A program made the position numbers and the translations under genes. From Rhizobium jaguaris (GTDB taxonomy: Bacteria > Pseudomonadota > Alphaproteobacteria > Rhizobiales > Rhizobiaceae), in assembly GCF_003627755.1 (NCBI RefSeq), contig NZ_CP032694.1:3029501-3093500 (forward strand): a DNA stretch of 64,000 nucleotides, written 5' to 3'. The notes under the pieces were generated by a model. That model saw nothing but the letters and a program-made list of their open reading frames with translations, did no database searches and was not told the DNA's origin. Shown here piece after piece: positions 55,119-64,000 of this stretch (positions are counted from its first letter, which is position 1; every line of letters begins with the position of its first letter).

Positions 55119-55183
55119 TGGCGGGCCTACGGTAGCGGTCCGAATTCCCGCAGCCACCGCGGCCGCCGCACAAAGGTCTCATC

Positions 55184-55636
55184 ATGCCCCTCGTCCGTTT
55201 CGACCTCATCAAAGGTCGTTCCCCCGATCAGCTCGCAAAGCTTCTGGACCATGCACACCGCGCGTTGGTCGAATCGTTCCGCATACCCGAGAGCGACCGC
55301 TACCAGGTCGTAACGGAGCACGAGCCCATTCATGTGGTTGCGCTGGACACCGGCCTCGGTTTTCAGCGGACGAAAGATCTTGTCGTCGTCCAGGTTGTCA
55401 GCCGTCCGCGGTCGATGATGGAAAAGACGGCCTTCTACAGTTCCTTGGCGAAAGCCTTGGAAGACAAATGCGGCGTCAGTCCCTCAGACCTCATCATCTC
55501 GGTCGTCGAAAACACCGACGCCGACTGGTCCTTCGGCAAGGGCGAGGCGCAATTCCTGACGGGTTCGCTCGCAGGCGTGAAGAACGAAGACGCCATCGAA
55601 GGCCCGCATTTCGGCGCCCGTCAACATCGAGGATAA
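55184..55636 (+). CDS. Tautomerase family protein
   Basis: A 150-aa protein starting MPLVRFDLIKGRS: Pro2 (the N-terminal proline after Met removal) is the catalytic base of 4-oxalocrotonate-type tautomerases. IPESDRYQVV and VSRPRSMMEK follow the long tautomerase subgroup. First gene of the RND operon; the adaptor gene starts 4 bp after its stop. Confidence 0.88.
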   Translation: MPLVRFDLIKGRSPDQLAKLLDHAHRALVESFRIPESDRYQVVTEHEPIHVVALDTGLGFQRTKDLVVVQVVSRPRSMMEKTAFYSSLAKALEDKCGVSPSDLIISVVENTDADWSFGKGEAQFLTGSLAGVKNEDAIEGPHFGARQHRG

Positions 55637-55640
55637 TTAC

Positions 55641-56828
55641 ATGTTCTCTCGCAAGCTCGCGTTGCCGCTGCTCCCACTTATGGCTGCACTCTCCAGTGCC
55701 CAGGCATCCGCCCAGCAGGCCCCACCCCCGCCTCAGGTCTCCGTTGCTAAGCCGCTCGTCCGGGAAGTGGTCGACACCGACGACTTCATCGGCCGCTTCC
55801 AGGCGTCGGAACAGGTTTCAGTCCGCTCCCGCGTCGGAGGCTATCTTCAGAACATCGACTTCCAGGACGGCCAGCTCGTCAAGGCGGGAGACAACCTCTT
55901 TCAGGTCGACCAGCGGCCGTTCGACACCGCTTTGAGCGAGGCGAAGGCGAACCTTGCCGTGGCGAATTCGACGCTCACCTATGCGAAGGCCCAGTTTGAC
56001 CGGGTAGACGCGCTCGTGAAGTCGGGCAGCCAATCGGTCTCGACCCTGGACGACCGGCGTCGCGAGCTACAATCGGCGGAGGCGAGCGTCCAGGGCGCGG
56101 AGGCGAGCGTGGACCGCGCCAAGCTCGACCTCGTGTACAGCAATATCACCGCGCCGCTGAGCGGCCGCATCGACCGGCACCTCATCTCCGTCGGAAATCT
56201 GGTCCAAGCCGACCAGACGATCCTCACCACGATCGTGGCTCTCGACCCGATCGACCTCTACTTCGACGTGGATGAGCGGCGATTGCTCAGCTACGCGGAA
56301 ACCGCCCGCACCCAAGGCAAGGTGCTTCAGGAAGGCGGCGGCGGCATCGCCGTCACGGTGACGCTTTCGGACCGCGACCATACCAAGTTCACCGGCAAGG
56401 TGAACTTCGCCGAAAACGTCGTGGACCCAGCCACGGGCACGCTTCGCGTCCGCGCCAGGTTCTCAAACCCGGACTTCATTCTGCAGCCCGGTCTCTTTGG
56501 GCGGGTCAGCATCGAGGGCTCCAATCCCTACAAGGCGATCCTCATACCGGACGAGGCGATCTCGTCGGATCAGAACGAGCGTATCGTCTACGTGCTGAGC
56601 GCGGACGGAACGGTCACCACAAAGGCCGTCCGGTCCGGCCCGAAGCTTTACGGGTACCGCGTTATCCGAACCGGCCTGACAGGCGATGAGAACGTCGTCG
56701 TCAAAGGCGTTGTTCGTGTGCGTCCTGGTGCTAAGGTCACGCCCGTCACGGTCGTGCTGCCCCAGGAAAACAACGAAGCGCCCTCCTCTAGTCAGGAAGC
56801 CGCTGCAACGACGGAGACGACGAAATGA
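55641..56828 (+). CDS. RND efflux periplasmic adaptor (membrane fusion protein)
   Basis: A 395-aa AcrA/MexA-like protein with signal peptide MFSRKLALPLLPLMAALSSA. Lipoyl-type halves (QVSVRSRVGGYLQNIDFQDG, LVYSNITAPLSGRID), alpha-helical hairpin, beta-barrel and membrane-proximal domain are all present. It links the inner-membrane RND pump to an outer-membrane channel. Its stop overlaps the pump start by 4 bp. No outer-membrane factor gene is present in the window. Confidence 0.92.
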   Translation: MFSRKLALPLLPLMAALSSAQASAQQAPPPPQVSVAKPLVREVVDTDDFIGRFQASEQVSVRSRVGGYLQNIDFQDGQLVKAGDNLFQVDQRPFDTALSEAKANLAVANSTLTYAKAQFDRVDALVKSGSQSVSTLDDRRRELQSAEASVQGAEASVDRAKLDLVYSNITAPLSGRIDRHLISVGNLVQADQTILTTIVALDPIDLYFDVDERRLLSYAETARTQGKVLQEGGGGIAVTVTLSDRDHTKFTGKVNFAENVVDPATGTLRVRARFSNPDFILQPGLFGRVSIEGSNPYKAILIPDEAISSDQNERIVYVLSADGTVTTKAVRSGPKLYGYRVIRTGLTGDENVVVKGVVRVRPGAKVTPVTVVLPQENNEAPSSSQEAAATTETTK

Positions 56829-59800
56829 GGTTCGCGCACTTTTTCATCGATAGGCCGATCTTCGCGTCGGTCATCTCCGTCGTCCTGATGATCGTCGGAA
56901 CGGTCGCATACTTTCAGCTCGCGGTAACTCAGTACCCGGAAATTGCGCCTCCTACGATCGTAGTCCGGACCTCTTATCCGGGTGCCGATCCCCAGACCAT
57001 CGCGGACACCGTGTCGACGCCCATCGAGCAGGAAGTGAACGGCGTCGAAGACATGCTCTACATGTCTTCCTACTCGAGCGCCGACGGCGCGATGTCGCTG
57101 ACCATTACCTTCAAGCTTGGTACCGACCTGGACAAGGCGCAGGTTCTTGTCCAAAACCGCGTGGCCATCGCCCTTCCCCGTCTGCCGGAGGAAGTCCAGC
57201 GACTGGGCGTGACGACGAACAAAAGTTCGCCCGACCTCATGATGGTCATTCACATTCTGTCGCCTACGGGACGCTACGACCAGCTCTACACCTCGAACTA
57301 CGCGCGCAACCGTATCCGGGACGCGCTCGTGCGCCTGCAAGGCGTCGGCGACGTCCAGATCTTCGGTGAGCGCCAATATGCCATGCGCATCTGGCTGGAT
57401 CCTGAAAAGCTGGCGTCCTACGGGATGACTTCCGCAGACGTGGTGCAGGCGCTCCGGGATCAGAACGTACAGGTGTCGGGCGGATCGATCGGCGGGCCAC
57501 CGGCAGGCAGTGACAATTCCTTCCAGTACACGGTCAGGACCGACGGGCGCTTCTCTGAAGCCCGACAATTCCGTTACGTGATCGTCAAGTCGACGCCCGA
57601 CGGCCGTCTCGTCAAGCTTGAGGACGTCGCCCGGATCGAGCTCGGCGCGCAGGACTACGTCACGAACAGCTATTTGAACAATCAAGCGGCGGTCGCCCTT
57701 GGCATCTTTGCGAGACCCGGAACGAATGCCCTGGATACCGCCGCTCACATCAAGCAGATCATGACTGAAGCGGGCAAGAGCTTCCCGCCTGGCCTCGAAT
57801 ACCGGATCGTCTACGATACGACCGCCTTCGTTTCGGAGTCGATCACGGAGGTCTATCGGACCATTGGCGAGGCTGCCGTGCTCGTCGCAATCGTCGTCAT
57901 TATATTCCTCCAGTCCTGGAGGACCGCGATCATTCCGATCGTCGCTATTCCGGTTTCGCTCATCGGCACCTTTGCGTTCCTTTCCGCCTTCGAGATGTCG
58001 TTGAACATGCTAACGCTGTTCGGCCTCGTTCTCGCGATCGGGATCGTGGTCGACGATGCGATCGTCGTCGTCGAGAACGTGGAGAGAAACCTTGCTAAGG
58101 GCATGAGCCCGCGCAAGGCGTCGCACGTGACCATGAACGAGGTCGGCACAGCTGTGGTAGCGATTTCGCTCGTTCTGATCGCCGTTTTCGTGCCGACTGC
58201 CTTCATCCCGGCATTTCTGGTCAGTTCTACAAACAGTTCGCGGTGACGATATCGATTGCGACGGCAATCTCCGCGCTAAACTCGCTGACGTTGTCTCCCG
58301 CCCTCGCCGCGATCATTCTCAAAAAACACGTCCACCGGCAGGATCACCACAAGCGGAATATCTTCTCGCGCATCGGTCACGGAGCCGCCACCGGGTTCAA
58401 TCGAGGCTTCGATGCTATGAGCAGAGGGTATTCCTCCATCGTCCGGATATTCGTCACCTCCTGGCCTGGACGCGGGATCGCGCTCCTCATCTTCGCTTGC
58501 CTGCTTGGCGCGACTTACTTCCTCAGCACCAAGGTGCCAAGCGGCTTCATTCCGGTCATGGACCAGGGATACGCCATCATCGTCGTGCAGCTTCCGGACG
58601 GCGCCTCGCTCGATCGCACTGACGCGGTTGTCAAGCGCGTTGCCGAGATCGCCAAGAAGACGCCCGGCGTCGGTAACGCAGTAGAATTCGCGGGCTTCAG
58701 TGGCGCAACGTTCACAAACGCGTCGAATGCGGGCGTGGTCTTCACTCCCCTCAAGCCGTTCGAGGAGAGACTGAAGGACGGTCAGACCGCAACCTCCATC
58801 ATCAGCAACCTCTACAAGAACCTGCGGAGCGAGCAGGAAGCCTTTATCATCGCCATCCCACCGCCGCCCGTCCGCGGCATCGGCAACTCCGGCGGCTTCA
58901 AAATGCAAATCGAGGATCTTGAAAACGCGAGCATGACGCGAGTCCTTGGCCTGACCCGCCAGTTGATGGCGGCTGCGAACCAGACGCCAGGCCTTTCGGG
59001 AGTGTTCACGACCTTCTCGGAATCCAGCCCCGAGTTTTTCGTCGATATCGACCGGGACAAGGCCCAGTTTCTGAACGTGCCGATCCCGAACATCTTCGAC
59101 ACGCTCGCCAGCAACCTCGGGATCTCATACGTGAACGACTTCAACGCCTTCGGACGCGTCTATCAGGTGCGTGCGCAGGCCGACAAGCAGTTCCGCATGG
59201 AGCGGGACGACATGCTCGACCTGAAGGTCAAGTCGGCGACCGGCGCCCTAGTGCCGCTTGGAACGCTTGCCGACATCCATGAGACTAGCGGCCCCCGCTG
59301 GTGCAGCGCTATGGCATGTACGTATCCGTGCCTCTTCAGGGCAACACCGCGCCCGGCACGTCGACCGGAGAGGCAATCAAGAAGATGGAAGGACTCGCGA
59401 CGAAGATCCTGCCGCCTGGGACGACGTTCGAATGGACCGACCTTGCCTACCAGGAGACGCATGTGGGCGGGAACGCATCGTGGATTTTCGTCCTATCGGT
59501 CGTGTTCGTCTTCCTTGCGCTGTCCGCCCAGTACGAGAGCTGGATCCTTCCTCTGTCCATCATCCTGATCGTGCCGCTGGCCGTCCTTGGCGCGCTACTG
59601 GGCGTCTACGTCCGGGGGATGGACAACAACGTCCTCACCCAGATCGGCTTCGTTGTCCTAATCGGACTGGCGGCGAAAAACGCGATCCTCATCGTCGAGT
59701 TCGCCCGCCAGGCCCAGGACGAAGGCAAGACCGCCGTCGAGGCGGCAATCGAGGCCAGCCATCTTCGTCTGCGGCCCATCCTTATGACGGCGTTCGCCTT

Positions 59801-60014
59801 CATCTTCGGCGTGCTGCCGCTGGCGGTGGCCGAGGGACCCGGCGCGGAAATGCGCCGATCGCTCGGAACCGCGGTGTTCAGCGGGATGTTGGGCGTGACG
59901 ATCTTCGGCCTGTTCCTAACACCGGTGTTCTACGTCGTGCTCCGGTCGGGCTACAAACCCCGCGTCCACGAAAAGGAAGACGAGGACGAAGTGTTCCCGC
60001 AGGCGGCGGAGTGA
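56825..60014 (+). pseudogene. RND efflux pump (AcrB/MexB type) with two single-base deletions
   Basis: The gene spans about 1,063 codons, the normal AcrB-family length, but is split into three frames. At about 58210 the sequence CCGGCATTTCTGG lacks one G of the expected PGISGQFYKQF; at about 59295 GGCCCCCGCTGG lacks one C of the expected GPPLVQRYG. Otherwise all parts are present: porter domains, the proton-relay GIVVDDAIVVVENVERN, and the C-terminal LAAKNAILIVEFA. Both losses are in short G or C runs, so they could be sequencing errors or true inactivation. No frame-restoring signal is evident. Confidence 0.85.
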
Positions 60015-60099
60015 CAGAAAGCTCGGCTACGCTCTAGCGAAGGTGTCCGAGGCCTTTCCCTCCCGCGGTTCGCAACCGCCAGCAAAGTGGACGACGCCG

Positions 60100-60626
60100 A
60101 TGATCTACGCCGTTGAGTGCAGCTACAATGACCGCGCAAGCGAAGTCGAATGGAACGCGTTTTACAGCTTCGAGAAGCTGCCGGCGCTGATCTCCGTCGC
60201 TGGTATCAACACGTCGAGCGGTTTAAAGCGCTCACGCCCGGATGTCCGAAATACCTGGCGCTTCACTCGGTCGCCTGCCCCGACGTGCTCCTGAGCGCCG
60301 AGTATCGATTGAAGGGCGGTGGGAACTTTGCAAAATGGCAATCCCACATCACGGACTGGCATCGCAACGTCTACGAGGGAATCGAGCTGATGCTAGCAGT
60401 GGGACCAACAGATCTCCTTGCCCTCACTTTCGATGGTTCAAGCGCATTCGAGCATGATGACGAGGCATTCCGGCTGGAGGCGGTCGCACTCGATATGAAG
60501 CCAGCGTTTCGCTGGTTGCGAGTGTTCGACTTGGTCAAGGTTGATCTCGCGCGGCTCCGGCTGGAGGGCCTGGCATTGTACGAGCCCATGGGTAAGCGAC
60601 TTATGCCAGGCGTCCGGAACGAATAA
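60100..60626 (+). pseudogene. Unrecognised protein gene with a frameshift
   Basis: From ATG 60100 the frame reads MIYAVECSYNDRASEVEWNA...LPALISVAGI. One C seems to be missing at about 60204 (GGTATCAACACG), after which the neighbouring frame continues QHVERFKALTPGCPKYLALH and runs to 60626 (about 175 aa in all). The family is unknown to me; the first part looks like a small ferredoxin-like monooxygenase fold. It follows the RND gene by 85 bp and is probably the last gene of that operon. Confidence 0.6.
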
Positions 60627-60709
60627 TTGGTCCCGTTTGCCCAAGCCGGAAACCCGTCCGCATCCGAATGGTGCTTTGAGATCCACGTACGAAGACATTG
60701 AGGCAGCCA

Positions 60710-61648
60710 TCAGGATCCGGATCCCGAATGCTCCGTTGATCCTGGCATGATTGCGCGACGGAAATATTCGGAACCACCATATCCGATCAAGGCGCCGATC
60801 GCGAAAGCGCCGAAGAAATCCTCGACCGTGATGAAGCTCTGAGCACCAGTCTTTCGGGACAACGTTATAGAAGCAATGATGCTCATAACAACTGCGGCTG
60901 CGCCTTGGACAAGCGAGACCAGACCGATGTCCGCTGGCGTTTGAAGGGAGCGGGCTAGTGCGCCCAGCGAACCGCCGAAAATCGATCCCAGCAAAATGGA
61001 GCCAAGCGGTGGGTTTATCGAAAAAGTGGCGGCAACGACCTGGCTCCTGAAGCGCCCATCAAGCTCGAAGCCGAGCTGAATATTTACGGGGAATCGTCGC
61101 GGCGTAAACAACAGCCAATGCGTTGTACGAACAAAAACAGTGAAAATGCGTTCGCTCCCCGGCGGTATAATGACGGTATCGACCAGATTCTTCGGCTCAG
61201 TAAGCTGCTTTCCGATCTCTACATTAGACCCCTCCTCCGCAGTGATATTAAGCGTCGTGTAGGGCCCCACGTCTTCATCAAATTTGACCTTCGAATTGGG
61301 CTGCGCGATGACGTTGACTTCTCTGTTAGATTGCCTTTGGGTCTCGATTTTGATCCCGGCGAGCGGTAGTGAGATCGAAGCCAATACGCCAGACATTCCT
61401 TCCAGAAACCCCGACGCCGCCTTGACCGCAGCCGCACCGTTCCGTGTTCGATCCTTAACGACAGCGGTCACGGTCTGAGAACTCGGGCCTGCGACCTCGG
61501 TGACAGAAATTGGCACCGAAAATGGATTTCTGATGATGAAGTTAATCGCGTTGTCCTGGCCCGCAACAAGCGTCTCTTCAGGAACCACGATCTCCAGACG
61601 CCCAGATTGTGAGGGTTCAGTGCCCAGTTCTTTTGCGATCGGGTCCAT
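60710..61648 (-). CDS. Hypothetical membrane-anchored protein
   Basis: A 312-aa protein. Residues 1-210 look like a beta-rich soluble domain (LEIVVPEETLVAGQDNAINF, FVRTTHWLLFTPRRFPVNIQ). Three hydrophobic segments follow (ILLGSIFGGSLGALA about 220, LVQGAAAVVMSIIASITL about 248, FFGAFAIGALIGYGG about 275). There is no signal peptide, so the soluble part is probably cytoplasmic. I do not recognise the family. Confidence 0.65.
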   Translation of the reverse strand: MDPIAKELGTEPSQSGRLEIVVPEETLVAGQDNAINFIIRNPFSVPISVTEVAGPSSQTVTAVVKDRTRNGAAAVKAASGFLEGMSGVLASISLPLAGIKIETQRQSNREVNVIAQPNSKVKFDEDVGPYTTLNITAEEGSNVEIGKQLTEPKNLVDTVIIPPGSERIFTVFVRTTHWLLFTPRRFPVNIQLGFELDGRFRSQVVAATFSINPPLGSILLGSIFGGSLGALARSLQTPADIGLVSLVQGAAAVVMSIIASITLSRKTGAQSFITVEDFFGAFAIGALIGYGGSEYFRRAIMPGSTEHSGSGS

Positions 61649-62079
61649 TTTTCCACCTGCTCAGTCGTTCCAATTTCCGTAGGCGTGAAGCTGCGGAAAT
61701 GCAACCATTGATCGGGAAGCTCGAGCTTGCTCCTATACAGCGGTTACCCCTACGGCCAAGAAGTATTTGTCGCGAGCGCCGATACTAATGTTGATTTGAT
61801 CGCAGGACTTGTCTCAAAAGAGTGAATTAATCGGCGAGGCTGGAAGGCCTCGGACCGTCTGTACGGCGCCTTCCTGTCGCCGCCTGCGCGTCTCGAGACG
61901 AGAGTCTGGAAGTGTGCGTCAACATGCTCTGATCGGCGATCCGCCGCGCAAGCCGCACCCGATCGCTTCACGCTCGCTTCGTCCAATCATCATCAACATC
62001 GTTCAATCCCGTCCGCCTCCAAATGCGAATATCGGCCAGCAGCATCGCGAGCTGCGACCGGTATCCTGTGGAGGCCACC
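61649..62079. other. Intergenic region between divergent genes
   Basis: No gene is visible. It should contain the promoters of the leftward membrane protein gene and the rightward cytochrome gene. Confidence 0.4.
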
Positions 62080-63483
62080 ATGAAGTTCAATGCACTCGTC
62101 GGCGCGGGGCTCTTTCTCCTGTCCGCATCCGCCGCCCTCGCCCAGCAGCAGGCGCACGGCGATCCGACAACTGGCGACGCCCCTGCGGCCATAGTCGCAC
62201 GCGGAGAGTATCTGGCACGAGCTGGGGATTGCATCTCGTGCCATACTGTGCCAGGCGGCACGCCGTTCGTTGGCGGCCGCGCCTTCACCCTGCCCTTCGG
62301 CGTCATCTACTCGACGAACATCACGCCGGACAACGAGACCGGGATCGGGGCATGGACCGACGACCAGTTCGTACGCGCCGTGCACGAAGGCATCGGCAAG
62401 GATGGCGAGCACCTCTATCCCGCCTTCCCCTATGCTTCGTATACCCAGATCTCCCGCGAGGACGTACTCGCGATCAAGGCATACCTGTTCAGCATGCCGC
62501 CGGTTCATCAGCCGAGAACCGCCAATAGCCTTTCCTTTCCCTTCAACCAGCGCTGGGGAATGGCCTTCTGGAACGCTCTCAACCTTGACGCCGCGCGGTT
62601 CAAGCCCGATCCCGGAAAATCAGCGGAATGGAATCGCGGCAACTACCTTGCGAACGCCCTGGGCCACTGCGGGGAATGTCATACGCCCAGGAATGTCACG
62701 TTCGGCCTTCAGGCCAGCCGGATGTTTTCCGGCGCTGAGATCGAGGGATGGCGCGCCTATAACGCATCGGCCGACGCCGCGCTGGGGATCGGCGACTGGT
62801 CCATGCAGGAACTCGAGCAGTTTCTGAAGACGGGGCACGCCGAGAATCGTGGTTCGGCATCCGGCCCGATGGAGGAAGTCGTCCGGCTGAGCCTAAGCCA
62901 TCTCAACGATCAGGACATCCATTCGCTCGCCGTGTACCTGAAAGACACCGCTCCGGTCTCTAACGAGCGCGATCCAAGGGTAGCCGCAGCTCCGTCCGCG
63001 TTGCACGATGGCCGCTACGTGCCTGGGACGGGGGATGCCGGGCTTGGACAGAAGGTCTTCGCCGGAAATTGCGCGAGCTGTCATAGCTGGAATGGCGGCG
63101 GCATGTCGACGCCGTTCGCCGGTCTAAGGGGGAGTAAGACTGCCAATGACGCAGTCGGCTCGAATATCGTCCAGGTCGTCCTTAGTGGACAGAAGGCAAA
63201 CACATCGACAGGCGTCGTAAGCATGCCATCCTTCAGGCTGTCGCTCAATAACAGTGAGATCGCGGCGGTTGCAAATTACATTGTTGGACGCTTTGGAGAC
63301 AAACCGGGCTTCGTAACGCCGGAACAGGTCGAAAAGCAGAGAGTCGGCGAGCAGCGGATCGATTTCGGACCATACGTTAGGTTTGCCGTCGGCGGTCTCG
63401 TGATCATCATAGTTACCGGCGTTCTGGCATTTTTGGCGTTCCGTTCACGCAGGCAGCCTCGCGGCAACATGCACGCGCACTGA
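62080..63483 (+). CDS. Tri-haem cytochrome c subunit (alcohol/sugar dehydrogenase type)
   Basis: The product is 467 aa from ATG 62080 with GGAGG upstream. Signal peptide MKFNALVGAGLFLLSASAALA, three haem motifs CISCH, CGECH and CASCH at about 53, 208 and 335, and a C-terminal membrane anchor (VGGLVIIIVTGVLAFLAF). This is the membrane-bound cytochrome c subunit of PQQ- or flavin-dependent dehydrogenases (AdhB, gluconate dehydrogenase). No dehydrogenase gene is adjacent, so the partner must be elsewhere. Confidence 0.92.
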   Translation: MKFNALVGAGLFLLSASAALAQQQAHGDPTTGDAPAAIVARGEYLARAGDCISCHTVPGGTPFVGGRAFTLPFGVIYSTNITPDNETGIGAWTDDQFVRAVHEGIGKDGEHLYPAFPYASYTQISREDVLAIKAYLFSMPPVHQPRTANSLSFPFNQRWGMAFWNALNLDAARFKPDPGKSAEWNRGNYLANALGHCGECHTPRNVTFGLQASRMFSGAEIEGWRAYNASADAALGIGDWSMQELEQFLKTGHAENRGSASGPMEEVVRLSLSHLNDQDIHSLAVYLKDTAPVSNERDPRVAAAPSALHDGRYVPGTGDAGLGQKVFAGNCASCHSWNGGGMSTPFAGLRGSKTANDAVGSNIVQVVLSGQKANTSTGVVSMPSFRLSLNNSEIAAVANYIVGRFGDKPGFVTPEQVEKQRVGEQRIDFGPYVRFAVGGLVIIIVTGVLAFLAFRSRRQPRGNMHAH

Positions 63484-63488
63484 TGTTA

Positions 63489-63507
63489 GGGGACATCGCT
63501 TGTCCCC
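63489..63507 (+). terminator. Hairpin after the cytochrome gene
   Basis: GGGGACA-TCGCT-TGTCCCC starts 5 bp after the cytochrome stop codon. There is no proper T-run (GTCTTGCC follows), so this is a weak terminator candidate. Confidence 0.5.
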
Positions 63508-63569
63508 GTCTTGCCTTCAATCGACGCACGTGCAAGAACACCTGAAGTTGAAATTCTTAAGAGTCGGAA

Positions 63570-64000
63570 TTGAGCCACGAACTGAAAGCGCTCGACAAAC
63601 CCACGAAATGGCCAGGCGCGAACGCACGGCTCTTGGGTCCAAGCCATGGATTGCCTGTCAAGCCGATCGATCGTTTGGCATTGTTCAGCGCGGACGAGTT
63701 CGAACGCTTCGTTCTTGAATGGGCAGACGACTATCTCGCCCAAAAACTCCCCGGTGTGACGCAGGTCCAGCAGAGAGGCGGGTCCGGGGACAAAGGGCGC
63801 GACATCGTCGTCTGGTTCGGCGCGCCGGGATCGCCAGATCGATACTGGCATCTGTACCAATGCAAGCGGTATAGTACGGCGCTCGGTGAAGCAAAGGCGG
63901 TCGCAGAGATCGGCAAGGTTCTCTATTTTGCTTGGCGGGGCGACTTTTCGCTGCCGAAAGAATACTGGTTCGTGACCCGCAAGGGGGTGACGAATGATCT
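63570..64000 (+). CDS. Mrr-like restriction endonuclease, N-terminal part (runs off right edge)
   Basis: A frame that opens after a stop at 63558-63560 and has TTG 63570 as its first usable start runs to the window end (143 codons). It holds FERFVLEWADDYL and QQRGGSGDKGRDIVVWFG...WHLYQCKRY. That is the GxxGDxGxD...QxK core of the Mrr-type PD-(D/E)xK fold, found in restriction enzymes and other defence nucleases. The C-terminal part is outside the window, so its partner domains are not known. Confidence 0.8.
   Translation, partial: MSHELKALDKPTKWPGANARLLGPSHGLPVKPIDRLALFSADEFERFVLEWADDYLAQKLPGVTQVQQRGGSGDKGRDIVVWFGAPGSPDRYWHLYQCKRYSTALGEAKAVAEIGKVLYFAWRGDFSLPKEYWFVTRKGVTND

Noticed and set aside
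56792..57748. Minus-strand open frame of 318 codons
   Set aside because: Antisense to the start of the RND pump gene, whose protein is clearly recognisable.
58200..59310. Programmed ribosomal frameshifting in the RND pump gene
   Set aside because: RND pumps are not known to use it, no slippery heptamer or stimulatory structure is obvious, and two independent shifts would be needed.
1..64000. tRNA, rRNA, CRISPR arrays, complete insertion sequences
   Set aside because: Reading both strands I found no cloverleaf-like tRNA, no regularly spaced repeats and no transposase gene with terminal repeats.

Overview
The window looks like accessory DNA, probably a plasmid or chromid segment, from an alphaproteobacterium of the Rhizobiales. 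This is inferred from the moderately high GC content, the DUF1173-like and PcfJ-like plasmid proteins, the many LysR/AraC/SDR/MFS paralogues, and an OmpR-type winged-helix/ATPase regulator family familiar from rhizobia. I found no rRNA, tRNA, CRISPR array or complete insertion sequence. All calls come from reading the sequence; no database search was run.

Region 1 (1-10.2 kb) is a mobile-island type segment. It holds the 5' end of a beta-class DNA methyltransferase running off the left edge, an orphan TniQ-like protein, two unrecognised proteins, a DUF1173-like protein, a PcfJ-like protein with a leucine-rich repeat tail next to a decayed copy of that tail, a soluble AAA+ protease with an FtsH-type M41 zinc site, and a small protein resembling the TnsA endonuclease fold.

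Region 2 (10.2-32.2 kb) is dense in redox, electrophile-response and efflux genes, interleaved with much debris. A LysR gene lies between an MFS efflux gene and a quinone oxidoreductase/Old Yellow Enzyme pair, and both targets carry a near-identical 30-bp element. From 14.9 to 23 kb there are at least seven broken genes: SnoaL-like, two LysR, MFS, a membrane/coiled-coil protein, an M41 peptidase and an FdhF-like molybdoenzyme. Among them are intact SDR, GST, FMN reductase, SnoaL and AraC genes. Then follow two small monooxygenases, an MFS-SDR pair, a further SDR, a short winged-helix/ATPase regulator and two tandem AraC regulators.

Region 3 (32.6-46.5 kb) has a long minus-strand gene series: SDR, alpha/beta hydrolase, SDR, MFS, broken cupin, flavin-dependent (LLM) monooxygenase, an osmoprotectant-type ABC importer and an Old Yellow Enzyme. 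It is headed by a divergent LysR gene, and followed by a ring-cleaving dioxygenase diverging from an MFS gene.

Region 4 (46.6-64 kb) carries a 947-aa winged-helix/ATPase regulator, a DUF427 protein, a translationally coupled ATPase-HNH pair resembling Septu-type anti-phage modules, a class III nucleotide cyclase, SnoaL and tautomerase genes, an RND efflux operon whose pump gene has two single-base deletions, a membrane protein, a tri-haem cytochrome c, and the start of an Mrr-like restriction endonuclease at the right edge.

The most notable unifying feature is a two-part element, an ATRCY-N5-RGYAT inverted repeat followed 12-13 bp later by ACAAAGTC. It occurs five times, always upstream of a redox or regulatory gene (SDR three times, GST, AraC). 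In two cases it lies between an SDR gene and a divergent LysR gene, one of them intact. This predicts a dispersed LysR regulon for handling reactive quinones, aldehydes or enones.
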